A DNA stretch of 64,000 bases from Plasmopara viticola (GCA_001695595.3 MBPM02000165.1:24648-88647); one strand, 5' to 3'. Shown: positions 20,287 through 32,221, counted from the stretch's first letter. The notes: generated from the letters alone by a model not told the origin. Made by a program: numbers and translations.

Positions 20287-20590
20287 GATTTTCATCCTAA
20301 CACATAACGTGCTGTCTTATTGCATTTTGCTAACAAGAACGACAAACTCGTGCGCAATTGTATTAGTCCCATGGCTATAGCACGTAATCGACGTAAACGT
20401 TGCAAAACCAAAGCGAGACTTCAGCCTCGTCGGTTGACTTTTAAAAGAGCCATTGTGAGGATACACGATTAAAGCTGCAAGGTCGTTTAAGACTATTGTA
20501 GGGTTGTTTTATGCTTCCAAAGTCCTCTTTTCTTGTACTGATAATCTGGTTAAGGTAGTGACTTGAAAAAGGAGACGTGGTCTTTAAAAC

Positions 20591-20663
20591 GTCCCCGTGG
20601 CCCAATGGATAAGGCATCCGCCTACGAAGCGGGAGATTGCGGGTTCGAGTCCCGTCGGAGACT
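20591..20663 (+). tRNA. tRNA-Arg-ACG: tRNA-Arg(ACG), copy 56
   Basis: Flank P1; unit 375 bp. Confidence 0.88.
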
Positions 20664-20965
20664 GATTTTCATCCTAACACATAACGTGCTGTCTTATTGC
20701 ATTTTGCTAACAAGAACGACAAACTCGTGCGCAATTGTATTAGTCCCATGGCTATAGCACGTAATCGACGTAAACGTTGCAAAACCAAAGCGAGACTTCA
20801 GCCTCGTCGGTTGACTTTTAAAAGAGCCATTGTGAGGATACACGATTAAAGCTGCAAGGTCGTTTAAGACTATTGTAGGGTTGTTTTATGCTTCCAAAGT
20901 CCTCTTTTCTTGTACTGATAATCTGGTTAAGGTAGTGACTTGAAAAAGGAGACGTGGTCTTAAAC

Positions 20966-21038
20966 GTCCCCGTGGCCCAATGGATAAGGCATCCGCCTAC
21001 GAAGCGGGAGATTGCGGGTTCGAGTCCCGTCGGAGACT
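20966..21038 (+). tRNA. tRNA-Arg-ACG: tRNA-Arg(ACG), copy 57
   Basis: Flank P4; unit 374 bp. Confidence 0.88.
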
Positions 21039-21339
21039 GATTTTCATCCTAACACATAACGTGCTGTCTTATTGCATTTTGCTAACAAGAACGACAAACT
21101 CGTGCGCAATTGTATTAGTCCCATGGCTATAGCACGTAATCGACGTAAACGTTGCAAAACCAAAGCGAGACTTCAGCCTCGTCGGTTGACTTTTAAAAGA
21201 GCCATTGTGAGGATACACGATTAAAGCTGCAAGGTCGTTTAAGACTATTGTAGGGTTGTTTTATGCTTCCAAAGTCCTCTTTTCTTGTACTGATAATCTG
21301 GTTAAGGTAGTGACTTGAAAAAGAACGTGGTCTTAAAAC

Positions 21340-21412
21340 GTCCCCGTGGCCCAATGGATAAGGCATCCGCCTACGAAGCGGGAGATTGCGGGTTCGAGTC
21401 CCGTCGGAGACT
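21340..21412 (+). tRNA. tRNA-Arg-ACG: tRNA-Arg(ACG), copy 58
   Basis: Flank GAACGTGGTCTTAAAAC; unit 375 bp. Confidence 0.88.
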
Positions 21413-21714
21413 GATTTTCATCCTAACACATAACGTGCTGTCTTATTGCATTTTGCTAACAAGAACGACAAACTCGTGCGCAATTGTATTAGTCCCATGG
21501 CTATAGCACGTAATCGACGTAAACGTTGCAAAACCAAAGCGAGACTTCAGCCTCGTCGGTTGACTTTTAAAAGAGCCATTGTGAGGATACACGATTAAAG
21601 CTGCAAGGTCGTTTAAGACTATTGTAGGGTTGTTTTATGCTTCCAAAGTCCTTTTTTTGTACTGATAATCTGGTTAAGGTAGTGACTTGAAAAAGGAGAC
21701 GTGGTCTTTAAAAC

Positions 21715-21787
21715 GTCCCCGTGGCCCAATGGATAAGGCATCCGCCTACGAAGCGGGAGATTGCGGGTTCGAGTCCCGTCGGAGACT
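21715..21787 (+). tRNA. tRNA-Arg-ACG: tRNA-Arg(ACG), copy 59
   Basis: Flank P1; unit 375 bp. Confidence 0.88.
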
Positions 21788-22089
21788 GATTTTCATCCTA
21801 ACACATAACGTGCTGTCTTATTGCATTTTGCTAACAAGAACGACAAACTCGTGCGCAATTGTATTAGTCCCATGGCTATAGCACGTAATCGACGTAAACG
21901 TTGCAAAACCAAAGCGAGACTTCAGCCTCGTCGGTTGACTTTTAAAAGAGCCATTGTGAGGATACACGATTAAAGCTGCAAGGTCGTTTAAGACTATTGT
22001 AGGGTTGTTTTATGCTTCCAAAGTCCTCTTTTCTTGTACTGATAATCTGGTTAAGGTAGTGACTTGAAAAAGGAACGTGGTCTTTAAAC

Positions 22090-22162
22090 GTCCCCGTGGC
22101 CCAATGGATAAGGCATCCGCCTACGAAGCGGGAGATTGCGGGTTCGAGTCCCGTCGGAGACT
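22090..22162 (+). tRNA. tRNA-Arg-ACG: tRNA-Arg(ACG), copy 60
   Basis: Flank GGAACGTGGTCTTTAAAC; unit 376 bp. Confidence 0.88.
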
Positions 22163-22465
22163 GATTTTCATCCTAACACATAACGTGCTGTCTTATTGCA
22201 TTTTGCTAACAAGAACGACAAACTCGTGCGCAATTGTATTAGTCCCATGGCTATAGCACGTAATCGACGTAAACGTTGCAAAACCAAAGCGAGACTTCAG
22301 CCTCGTCGGTTGACTTTTAAAAGAGCCATTGTGAGGATACACGATTAAAGCTGCAAGGTCGTTTAAGACTATTGTAGGGTTGTTTTATGCTTCCAAAGTC
22401 CTCTTTTCTTGTACTGATAATCTGGTTAAGGTAGTGACTTGAAAAAGGAGACGTGGTCTTTAAAC

Positions 22466-22538
22466 GTCCCCGTGGCCCAATGGATAAGGCATCCGCCTAC
22501 GAAGCGGGAGATTGCGGGTTCGAGTCCCGTCGGAGACT
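22466..22538 (+). tRNA. tRNA-Arg-ACG: tRNA-Arg(ACG), copy 61
   Basis: Flank P2; unit 376 bp, first of three like units. Confidence 0.88.
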
Positions 22539-22841
22539 GATTTTCATCCTAACACATAACGTGCTGTCTTATTGCATTTTGCTAACAAGAACGACAAACT
22601 CGTGCGCAATTGTATTAGTCCCATGGCTATAGCACGTAATCGACGTAAACGTTGCAAAACCAAAGCGAGACTTCAGCCTCGTCGGTTGACTTTTAAAAGA
22701 GCCATTGTGAGGATACACGATTAAAGCTGCAAGGTCGTTTAAGACTATTGTAGGGTTGTTTTATGCTTCCAAAGTCCTCTTTTCTTGTACTGATAATCTG
22801 GTTAAGGTAGTGACTTGAAAAAGGAGACGTGGTCTTTAAAC

Positions 22842-22914
22842 GTCCCCGTGGCCCAATGGATAAGGCATCCGCCTACGAAGCGGGAGATTGCGGGTTCGAG
22901 TCCCGTCGGAGACT
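22842..22914 (+). tRNA. tRNA-Arg-ACG: tRNA-Arg(ACG), copy 62
   Basis: Flank P2; unit 376 bp. Confidence 0.88.
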
Positions 22915-23217
22915 GATTTTCATCCTAACACATAACGTGCTGTCTTATTGCATTTTGCTAACAAGAACGACAAACTCGTGCGCAATTGTATTAGTCCCAT
23001 GGCTATAGCACGTAATCGACGTAAACGTTGCAAAACCAAAGCGAGACTTCAGCCTCGTCGGTTGACTTTTAAAAGAGCCATTGTGAGGATACACGATTAA
23101 AGCTGCAAGGTCGTTTAAGACTATTGTAGGGTTGTTTTATGCTTCCAAAGTCCTCTTTTCTTGTACTGATAATCTGGTTAAGGTAGTGACTTGAAAAAGG
23201 AGACGTGGTCTTTAAAC

Positions 23218-23290
23218 GTCCCCGTGGCCCAATGGATAAGGCATCCGCCTACGAAGCGGGAGATTGCGGGTTCGAGTCCCGTCGGAGACT
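23218..23290 (+). tRNA. tRNA-Arg-ACG: tRNA-Arg(ACG), copy 63
   Basis: Flank P2; unit 375 bp. Confidence 0.88.
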
Positions 23291-23592
23291 GATTTTCATC
23301 CTAACACATAACGTGCTGTCTTATTGCATTTTGCTAACAAGAACGACAAACTCGTGCGCAATTGTATTAGTCCCATGGCTATAGCACGTAATCGACGTAA
23401 ACGTTGCAAAACCAAAGCGAGACTTCAGCCTCGTCGGTTGACTTTTAAAAGAGCCATTGTGAGGATACACGATTAAAGCTGCAAGGTCGTTTAAGACTAT
23501 TGTAGGGTTGTTTTATGCTTCCAAAGTCCTCTTTTCTTGTACTGATAATCTGGTTAAGGTAGTGACTTGAAAAAGGAACGTGGTCTTAAAAC

Positions 23593-23665
23593 GTCCCCGT
23601 GGCCCAATGGATAAGGCATCCGCCTACGAAGCGGGAGATTGCGGGTTCGAGTCCCGTCGGAGACT
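23593..23665 (+). tRNA. tRNA-Arg-ACG: tRNA-Arg(ACG), copy 64
   Basis: Flank GGAACGTGGTCTTAAAAC; unit 376 bp. Confidence 0.88.
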
Positions 23666-23968
23666 GATTTTCATCCTAACACATAACGTGCTGTCTTATT
23701 GCATTTTGCTAACAAGAACGACAAACTCGTGCGCAATTGTATTAGTCCCATGGCTATAGCACGTAATCGACGTAAACGTTGCAAAACCAAAGCGAGACTT
23801 CAGCCTCGTCGGTTGACTTTTAAAAGAGCCATTGTGAGGATACACGATTAAAGCTGCAAGGTCGTTTAAGACTATTGTAGGGTTGTTTTATGCTTCCAAA
23901 GTCCTCTTTTCTTGTACTGATAATCTGGTTAAGGTAGTGACTTGAAAAAGGAGACGTGGTCTTAAAAC

Positions 23969-24041
23969 GTCCCCGTGGCCCAATGGATAAGGCATCCGCC
24001 TACGAAGCGGGAGATTGCGGGTTCGAGTCCCGTCGGAGACT
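23969..24041 (+). tRNA. tRNA-Arg-ACG: tRNA-Arg(ACG), copy 65
   Basis: Flank P3; unit 377 bp. Confidence 0.88.
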
Positions 24042-24345
24042 GATTTTCATCCTAACACATAACGTGCTGTCTTATTGCATTTTGCTAACAAGAACGACAA
24101 ACTCGTGCGCAATTGTATTAGTCCCATGGCTATAGCACGTAATCGACGTAAACGTTGCAAAACCAAAGCGAGACTTCAGCCTCGTCGGTTGACTTTTAAA
24201 AGAGCCATTGTGAGGATACACGATTAAAGCTGCAAGGTCGTTTAAGACTATTGTAGGGTTGTTTTATGCTTCCAAAGTCCTCTTTTCTTGTACTGATAAT
24301 CTGGTTAAGGTAGTGACTTGAAAAAGGAGACGTGGTCTTTAAAAC

Positions 24346-24418
24346 GTCCCCGTGGCCCAATGGATAAGGCATCCGCCTACGAAGCGGGAGATTGCGGGTT
24401 CGAGTCCCGTCGGAGACT
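24346..24418 (+). tRNA. tRNA-Arg-ACG: tRNA-Arg(ACG), copy 66
   Basis: Flank P1; unit 377 bp, first of three apparently identical units. Confidence 0.88.
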
Positions 24419-24722
24419 GATTTTCATCCTAACACATAACGTGCTGTCTTATTGCATTTTGCTAACAAGAACGACAAACTCGTGCGCAATTGTATTAGTC
24501 CCATGGCTATAGCACGTAATCGACGTAAACGTTGCAAAACCAAAGCGAGACTTCAGCCTCGTCGGTTGACTTTTAAAAGAGCCATTGTGAGGATACACGA
24601 TTAAAGCTGCAAGGTCGTTTAAGACTATTGTAGGGTTGTTTTATGCTTCCAAAGTCCTCTTTTCTTGTACTGATAATCTGGTTAAGGTAGTGACTTGAAA
24701 AAGGAGACGTGGTCTTTAAAAC

Positions 24723-24795
24723 GTCCCCGTGGCCCAATGGATAAGGCATCCGCCTACGAAGCGGGAGATTGCGGGTTCGAGTCCCGTCGGAGACT
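24723..24795 (+). tRNA. tRNA-Arg-ACG: tRNA-Arg(ACG), copy 67
   Basis: Flank P1; unit 377 bp. Confidence 0.88.
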
Positions 24796-25099
24796 GATTT
24801 TCATCCTAACACATAACGTGCTGTCTTATTGCATTTTGCTAACAAGAACGACAAACTCGTGCGCAATTGTATTAGTCCCATGGCTATAGCACGTAATCGA
24901 CGTAAACGTTGCAAAACCAAAGCGAGACTTCAGCCTCGTCGGTTGACTTTTAAAAGAGCCATTGTGAGGATACACGATTAAAGCTGCAAGGTCGTTTAAG
25001 ACTATTGTAGGGTTGTTTTATGCTTCCAAAGTCCTCTTTTCTTGTACTGATAATCTGGTTAAGGTAGTGACTTGAAAAAGGAGACGTGGTCTTTAAAAC

Positions 25100-25172
25100 G
25101 TCCCCGTGGCCCAATGGATAAGGCATCCGCCTACGAAGCGGGAGATTGCGGGTTCGAGTCCCGTCGGAGACT
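25100..25172 (+). tRNA. tRNA-Arg-ACG: tRNA-Arg(ACG), copy 68
   Basis: Flank P1; unit 377 bp. Confidence 0.88.
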
Positions 25173-25476
25173 GATTTTCATCCTAACACATAACGTGCTG
25201 TCTTATTGCATTTTGCTAACAAGAACGACAAACTCGTGCGCAATTGTATTAGTCCCATGGCTATAGCACGTAATCGACGTAAACGTTGCAAAACCAAAGC
25301 GAGACTTCAGCCTCGTCGGTTGACTTTTAAAAGAGCCATTGTGAGGATACACGATTAAAGCTGCAAGGTCGTTTAAGACTATTGTAGGGTTGTTTTATGC
25401 TTCCAAAGTCCTCTTTTCTTGTACTGATAATCTGGTTAAGGTAGTGACTTGAAAAAGGAGACGTGGTCTTTAAAAC

Positions 25477-25549
25477 GTCCCCGTGGCCCAATGGATAAGG
25501 CATCCGCCTACGAAGCGGGAGATTGCGGGTTCGAGTCCCGTCGGAGACT
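25477..25549 (+). tRNA. tRNA-Arg-ACG: tRNA-Arg(ACG), copy 69
   Basis: Flank P1; unit 378 bp. Confidence 0.88.
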
Positions 25550-25854
25550 GATTTTCATCCTAACACATAACGTGCTGTCTTATTGCATTTTGCTAACAAG
25601 AACGACAAACTCGTGCGCAATTGTATTAGTCCCATGGCTATAGCACGTAATCGACGTAAACGTTGCAAAACCAAAGCGAGACTTCAGCCTCGTCGGTTGA
25701 CTTTTAAAAGAGCCATTGTGAGGATACACGATTAAAGCTGCAAGGTCGTTTAAGACTATTGTAGGGTTGTTTTATGCTTCCAAAGTCCTCTTTTCTTGTA
25801 CTGATAATCTGGTTAAGGTAGTGACTTGAAAAAGGAGACGTGGTCTCTTAAAAC

Positions 25855-25927
25855 GTCCCCGTGGCCCAATGGATAAGGCATCCGCCTACGAAGCGGGAGA
25901 TTGCGGGTTCGAGTCCCGTCGGAGACT
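25855..25927 (+). tRNA. tRNA-Arg-ACG: tRNA-Arg(ACG), copy 70
   Basis: Flank is P3 with an extra CT (GGTCTCTTAAAAC); unit 374 bp. Confidence 0.88.
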
Positions 25928-26228
25928 GATTTTCATCCTAACACATAACGTGCTGTCTTATTGCATTTTGCTAACAAGAACGACAAACTCGTGCGCAATT
26001 GTATTAGTCCCATGGCTATAGCACGTAATCGACGTAAACGTTGCAAAACCAAAGCGAGACTTCAGCCTCGTCGGTTGACTTTTAAAAGAGCCATTGTGAG
26101 GATACACGATTAAAGCTGCAAGGTCGTTTAAGACTATTGTAGGGTTGTTTTATGCTTCCAAAGTCCTCTTTTTGTACTGATAATCTGGTTAAGGTAGTGA
26201 CTTGAAAAAGGAGACGTGGTCTTTAAAC

Positions 26229-26301
26229 GTCCCCGTGGCCCAATGGATAAGGCATCCGCCTACGAAGCGGGAGATTGCGGGTTCGAGTCCCGTCGGAGAC
26301 T
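26229..26301 (+). tRNA. tRNA-Arg-ACG: tRNA-Arg(ACG), copy 71
   Basis: Flank P2; unit 374 bp. Confidence 0.88.
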
Positions 26302-26602
26302 GATTTTCATCCTAACACATAACGTGCTGTCTTATTGCATTTTGCTAACAAGAACGACAAACTCGTGCGCAATTGTATTAGTCCCATGGCTATAGCACGT
26401 AATCGACGTAAACGTTGCAAAACCAAAGCGAGACTTCAGCCTCGTCGGTTGACTTTTAAAAGAGCCATTGTGAGGATACACGATTAAAGCTGCAAGGTCG
26501 TTTAAGACTATTGTAGGGTTGTTTTATGCTTCCAAAGTCCTCTTTTTGTACTGATAATCTGGTTAAGGTAGTGACTTGAAAAAGGAGACGTGGTCTTAAA
26601 AC

Positions 26603-26675
26603 GTCCCCGTGGCCCAATGGATAAGGCATCCGCCTACGAAGCGGGAGATTGCGGGTTCGAGTCCCGTCGGAGACT
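26603..26675 (+). tRNA. tRNA-Arg-ACG: tRNA-Arg(ACG), copy 72
   Basis: Flank P3; unit 376 bp. Confidence 0.88.
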
Positions 26676-26978
26676 GATTTTCATCCTAACACATAACGTG
26701 CTGTCTTATTGCATTTTGCTAACAAGAACGACAAACTCGTGCGCAATTGTATTAGTCCCATGGCTATAGCACGTAATCGACGTAAACGTTGCAAAACCAA
26801 AGCGAGACTTCAGCCTCGTCGGTTGACTTTTAAAAGAGCCATTGTGAGGATACACGATTAAAGCTGCAAGGTCGTTTAAGACTATTGTAGGGTTGTTTTA
26901 TGCTTCCAAAGTCCTCTTTTTTGTACTGATAATCTGGTTAAGGTAGTGACTTGAAAAAGGAGACGTGGTCTTTAAAAC

Positions 26979-27051
26979 GTCCCCGTGGCCCAATGGATAA
27001 GGCATCCGCCTACGAAGCGGGAGATTGCGGGTTCGAGTCCCGTCGGAGACT
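26979..27051 (+). tRNA. tRNA-Arg-ACG: tRNA-Arg(ACG), copy 73
   Basis: Flank P1; unit 374 bp. Confidence 0.88.
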
Positions 27052-27352
27052 GATTTTCATCCTAACACATAACGTGCTGTCTTATTGCATTTTGCTAACA
27101 AGAACGACAAACTCGTGCGCAATTGTATTAGTCCCATGGCTATAGCACGTAATCGACGTAAACGTTGCAAAACCAAAGCGAGACTTCAGCCTCGTCGGTT
27201 GACTTTTAAAAGAGCCATTGTGAGGATACACGATTAAAGCTGCAAGGTCGTTTAAGACTATTGTAGGGTTGTTTTATGCTTCCAAAGTCCTCTTTTCTTG
27301 TACTGATAATCTGGTTAAGGTAGTGACTTGAAAAAGGAACGTGGTCTTAAAC

Positions 27353-27425
27353 GTCCCCGTGGCCCAATGGATAAGGCATCCGCCTACGAAGCGGGAGATT
27401 GCGGGTTCGAGTCCCGTCGGAGACT
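27353..27425 (+). tRNA. tRNA-Arg-ACG: tRNA-Arg(ACG), copy 74
   Basis: Flank GGAACGTGGTCTTAAAC; unit 375 bp. Confidence 0.88.
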
Positions 27426-27727
27426 GATTTTCATCCTAACACATAACGTGCTGTCTTATTGCATTTTGCTAACAAGAACGACAAACTCGTGCGCAATTGT
27501 ATTAGTCCCATGGCTATAGCACGTAATCGACGTAAACGTTGCAAAACCAAAGCGAGACTTCAGCCTCGTCGGTTGACTTTTAAAAGAGCCATTGTGAGGA
27601 TACACGATTAAAGCTGCAAGGTCGTTTAAGACTATTGTAGGGTTGTTTTATGCTTCCAAAGTCCTTTTTTTGTACTGATAATCTGGTTAAGGTAGTGACT
27701 TGAAAAAGGAGACGTGGTCTTTAAAAC

Positions 27728-27800
27728 GTCCCCGTGGCCCAATGGATAAGGCATCCGCCTACGAAGCGGGAGATTGCGGGTTCGAGTCCCGTCGGAGACT
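27728..27800 (+). tRNA. tRNA-Arg-ACG: tRNA-Arg(ACG), copy 75
   Basis: Flank P1; unit 377 bp. Confidence 0.88.
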
Positions 27801-28104
27801 GATTTTCATCCTAACACATAACGTGCTGTCTTATTGCATTTTGCTAACAAGAACGACAAACTCGTGCGCAATTGTATTAGTCCCATGGCTATAGCACGTA
27901 ATCGACGTAAACGTTGCAAAACCAAAGCGAGACTTCAGCCTCGTCGGTTGACTTTTAAAAGAGCCATTGTGAGGATACACGATTAAAGCTGCAAGGTCGT
28001 TTAAGACTATTGTAGGGTTGTTTTATGCTTCCAAAGTCCTCTTTTCTTGTACTGATAATCTGGTTAAGGTAGTGACTTGAAAAAGGAGACGTGGTCTTTA
28101 AAAC

Positions 28105-28177
28105 GTCCCCGTGGCCCAATGGATAAGGCATCCGCCTACGAAGCGGGAGATTGCGGGTTCGAGTCCCGTCGGAGACT
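28105..28177 (+). tRNA. tRNA-Arg-ACG: tRNA-Arg(ACG), copy 76
   Basis: Flank P1; unit 373 bp. Confidence 0.88.
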
Positions 28178-28477
28178 GATTTTCATCCTAACACATAACG
28201 TGCTGTCTTATTGCATTTTGCTAACAAGAACGACAAACTCGTGCGCAATTGTATTAGTCCCATGGCTATAGCACGTAATCGACGTAAACGTTGCAAAACC
28301 AAAGCGAGACTTCAGCCTCGTCGGTTGACTTTTAAAAGAGCCATTGTGAGGATACACGATTAAAGCTGCAAGGTCGTTTAAGACTATTGTAGGGTTGTTT
28401 TATGCTTCCAAAGTCCTTTTTTTGTACTGATAATCTGGTTAAGGTAGTGACTTGAAAAAGAACGTGGTCTTTAAAAC

Positions 28478-28550
28478 GTCCCCGTGGCCCAATGGATAAG
28501 GCATCCGCCTACGAAGCGGGAGATTGCGGGTTCGAGTCCCGTCGGAGACT
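28478..28550 (+). tRNA. tRNA-Arg-ACG: tRNA-Arg(ACG), copy 77
   Basis: Flank GAACGTGGTCTTTAAAAC; unit 376 bp. Confidence 0.88.
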
Positions 28551-28853
28551 GATTTTCATCCTAACACATAACGTGCTGTCTTATTGCATTTTGCTAACAA
28601 GAACGACAAACTCGTGCGCAATTGTATTAGTCCCATGGCTATAGCACGTAATCGACGTAAACGTTGCAAAACCAAAGCGAGACTTCAGCCTCGTCGGTTG
28701 ACTTTTAAAAGAGCCATTGTGAGGATACACGATTAAAGCTGCAAGGTCGTTTAAGACTATTGTAGGGTTGTTTTATGCTTCCAAAGTCCTCTTTTCTTGT
28801 ACTGATAATCTGGTTAAGGTAGTGACTTGAAAAAGGAGACGTGGTCTTAAAAC

Positions 28854-28926
28854 GTCCCCGTGGCCCAATGGATAAGGCATCCGCCTACGAAGCGGGAGAT
28901 TGCGGGTTCGAGTCCCGTCGGAGACT
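28854..28926 (+). tRNA. tRNA-Arg-ACG: tRNA-Arg(ACG), copy 78
   Basis: Flank P3; unit 373 bp. Confidence 0.88.
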
Positions 28927-29226
28927 GATTTTCATCCTAACACATAACGTGCTGTCTTATTGCATTTTGCTAACAAGAACGACAAACTCGTGCGCAATTG
29001 TATTAGTCCCATGGCTATAGCACGTAATCGACGTAAACGTTGCAAAACCAAAGCGAGACTTCAGCCTCGTCGGTTGACTTTTAAAAGAGCCATTGTGAGG
29101 ATACACGATTAAAGCTGCAAGGTCGTTTAAGACTATTGTAGGGTTGTTTTATGCTTCCAAAGTCCTCTTTTTTGTACTGATAATCTGGTTAAGGTAGTGA
29201 CTTGAAAAAGGAACGTGGTCTTAAAC

Positions 29227-29299
29227 GTCCCCGTGGCCCAATGGATAAGGCATCCGCCTACGAAGCGGGAGATTGCGGGTTCGAGTCCCGTCGGAGACT
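29227..29299 (+). tRNA. tRNA-Arg-ACG: tRNA-Arg(ACG), copy 79
   Basis: Flank GGAACGTGGTCTTAAAC; spacer has AACTGGTGCGC near 29358, shared with copies 102 and 105; unit 375 bp. Confidence 0.88.
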
Positions 29300-29601
29300 G
29301 ATTTTCATCCTAACACATAACGTGCTGTCTTATTGCATTTTGCTAACAAGAACGACAAACTGGTGCGCAATTGTATTAGTCCCATGGCTATAGCACGTAA
29401 TCGACGTAAACGTTGCAAAACCAAAGCGAGACTTCAGCCTCGTCGGTTGACTTTTAAAAGAGCCATTGTGAGGATACACGATTAAAGCTGCAAGGTCGTT
29501 TAAGACTATTGTAGGGTTGTTTTATGCTTCCAAAGTCCTTTTTAGTTGTACTGATAATCTGGTTGAGGTAGTGACTTGAAAAAGAAAACGCGGTCTCTAA
29601 C

Positions 29602-29674
29602 GTCCCCGTGGCCCAATGGATAAGGCATCCGCCTACGAAGCGGGAGATTGCGGGTTCGAGTCTCGTCGGAGACT
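29602..29674 (+). tRNA. tRNA-Arg-ACG: tRNA-Arg(ACG) with T-stem change, copy 80
   Basis: C62 to T at 29663 turns the G52-C62 pair into G-T and alters the last base of the B box (GGTTCGAGTCT). It is the only T-arm substitution I saw in the array. Folding should survive; TFIIIC binding may be weaker. Flank GAAAACGCGGTCTCTAAC; unit 375 bp. Confidence 0.85.
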
Positions 29675-29976
29675 GATTTTCATCCTAACACATAACGTGC
29701 TGTCTTATTGCATTTTGCTAACAAGAACGACAAACTCGTGCGCAATTGTATTAGTCCCATGGCTATAGCACGTAATCGACGTAAACGTTGCAAAACCAAA
29801 GCGAGACTTCAGCCTCGTCGGTTGACTTTTAAAAGAGCCATTGTGAGGATACACGATTAAAGCTGCAAGGTCGTTTAAGACTATTGTAGGGTTGTTTTAT
29901 GCTTCCAAAGTCCTTTTTTTGTACTGATAATCTGGTTAAGGTAGTGACTTGAAAAAGGAGACGTGGTCTTTAAAAC

Positions 29977-30049
29977 GTCCCCGTGGCCCAATGGATAAGG
30001 CATCCGCCTACGAAGCGGGAGATTGCGGGTTCGAGTCCCGTCGGAGACT
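29977..30049 (+). tRNA. tRNA-Arg-ACG: tRNA-Arg(ACG), copy 81
   Basis: Flank P1; unit 373 bp. Confidence 0.88.
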
Positions 30050-30349
30050 GATTTTCATCCTAACACATAACGTGCTGTCTTATTGCATTTTGCTAACAAG
30101 AACGACAAACTCGTGCGCAATTGTATTAGTCCCATGGCTATAGCACGTAATCGACGTAAACGTTGCAAAACCAAAGCGAGACTTCAGCCTCGTCGGTTGA
30201 CTTTTAAAAGAGCCATTGTGAGGATACACGATTAAAGCTGCAAGGTCGTTTAAGACTATTGTAGGGTTGTTTTATGCTTCCAAACTCCTCTTTTTGTACT
30301 GATAATCTGGTTAAGGTAGTGACTTGAAAAAGGAACGTGGTCTTTAAAC

Positions 30350-30422
30350 GTCCCCGTGGCCCAATGGATAAGGCATCCGCCTACGAAGCGGGAGATTGCG
30401 GGTTCGAGTCCCGTCGGAGACT
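30350..30422 (+). tRNA. tRNA-Arg-ACG: tRNA-Arg(ACG), copy 82
   Basis: Flank GGAACGTGGTCTTTAAAC; unit 375 bp. Confidence 0.88.
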
Positions 30423-30724
30423 GATTTTCATCCTAACACATAACGTGCTGTCTTATTGCATTTTGCTAACAAGAACGACAAACTCGTGCGCAATTGTATT
30501 AGTCCCATGGCTATAGCACGTAATCGACGTAAACGTTGCAAAACCAAAGCGAGACTTCAGCCTCGTCGGTTGACTTTTAAAAGAGCCATTGTGAGGATAC
30601 ACGATTAAAGCTGCAAGGTCGTTTAAGACTATTGTAGGGTTGTTTTATGCTTCCAAAGTCCTTTTTTTGTACTGATAATCTGGTTAAGGTAGTGACTTGA
30701 AAAAGGAGACGTGGTCTTTAAAAC

Positions 30725-30797
30725 GTCCCCGTGGCCCAATGGATAAGGCATCCGCCTACGAAGCGGGAGATTGCGGGTTCGAGTCCCGTCGGAGACT
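30725..30797 (+). tRNA. tRNA-Arg-ACG: tRNA-Arg(ACG), copy 83
   Basis: Flank P1; unit 373 bp. Confidence 0.88.
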
Positions 30798-31097
30798 GAT
30801 TTTCATCCTAACACATAACGTGCTGTCTTATTGCATTTTGCTAACAAGAACGACAAACTCGTGCGCAATTGTATTAGTCCCATGGCTATAGCACGTAATC
30901 GACGTAAACGTTGCAAAACCAAAGCGAGACTTCAGCCTCGTCGGTTGACTTTTAAAAGAGCCATTGTGAGGATACACGATTAAAGCTGCAAGGTCGTTTA
31001 AGACTATTGTAGGGTTGTTTTATGCTTCCAAAGTCCTCTTTTTTGTACTGATAATCTGGTTAAGGTAGTGACTTGAAAAAGAACGTGGTCTTTAAAC

Positions 31098-31170
31098 GTC
31101 CCCGTGGCCCAATGGATAAGGCATCCGCCTACGAAGCGGGAGATTGCGGGTTCGAGTCCCGTCGGAGACT
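31098..31170 (+). tRNA. tRNA-Arg-ACG: tRNA-Arg(ACG), copy 84
   Basis: Flank GAACGTGGTCTTTAAAC; unit 374 bp. Confidence 0.88.
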
Positions 31171-31471
31171 GATTTTCATCCTAACACATAACGTGCTGTC
31201 TTATTGCATTTTGCTAACAAGAACGACAAACTCGTGCGCAATTGTATTAGTCCCATGGCTATAGCACGTAATCGACGTAAACGTTGCAAAACCAAAGCGA
31301 GACTTCAGCCTCGTCGGTTGACTTTTAAAAGAGCCATTGTGAGGATACACGATTAAAGCTGCAAGGTCGTTTAAGACTATTGTAGGGTTGTTTTATGCTT
31401 CCAAAGTCCTTTTTTTGTACTGATAATCTGGTTAAGGTAGTGACTTGAAAAAGGAGACGTGGTCTTAAAAC

Positions 31472-31544
31472 GTCCCCGTGGCCCAATGGATAAGGCATCC
31501 GCCTACGAAGCGGGAGATTGCGGGTTCGAGTCCCGTCGGAGACT
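31472..31544 (+). tRNA. tRNA-Arg-ACG: tRNA-Arg(ACG), copy 85
   Basis: Flank P3; unit 375 bp. Confidence 0.88.
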
Positions 31545-31846
31545 GATTTTCATCCTAACACATAACGTGCTGTCTTATTGCATTTTGCTAACAAGAACGA
31601 CAAACTCGTGCGCAATTGTATTAGTCCCATGGCTATAGCACGTAATCGACGTAAACGTTGCAAAACCAAAGCGAGACTTCAGCCTCGTCGGTTGACTTTT
31701 AAAAGAGCCATTGTGAGGATACACGATTAAAGCTGCAAGGTCGTTTAAGACTATTGTAGGGTTGTTTTATGCTTCCAAAGTCCTCTTTTCTTGTACTGAT
31801 AATCTGGTTAAGGTAGTGACTTGAAAAAGGAACGTGGTCTTTAAAC

Positions 31847-31919
31847 GTCCCCGTGGCCCAATGGATAAGGCATCCGCCTACGAAGCGGGAGATTGCGGGT
31901 TCGAGTCCCGTCGGAGACT
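31847..31919 (+). tRNA. tRNA-Arg-ACG: tRNA-Arg(ACG), copy 86
   Basis: Flank GGAACGTGGTCTTTAAAC; unit 375 bp. Confidence 0.88.
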
Positions 31920-32221
31920 GATTTTCATCCTAACACATAACGTGCTGTCTTATTGCATTTTGCTAACAAGAACGACAAACTCGTGCGCAATTGTATTAGT
32001 CCCATGGCTATAGCACGTAATCGACGTAAACGTTGCAAAACCAAAGCGAGACTTCAGCCTCGTCGGTTGACTTTTAAAAGAGCCATTGTGAGGATACACG
32101 ATTAAAGCTGCAAGGTCGTTTAAGACTATTGTAGGGTTGTTTTATGCTTCCAAAGTCCTCTTTTTGTACTGATAATCTGGTTAAGGTAGTGACTTGAAAA
32201 AGGAGACGTGGTCTTTAAAAC

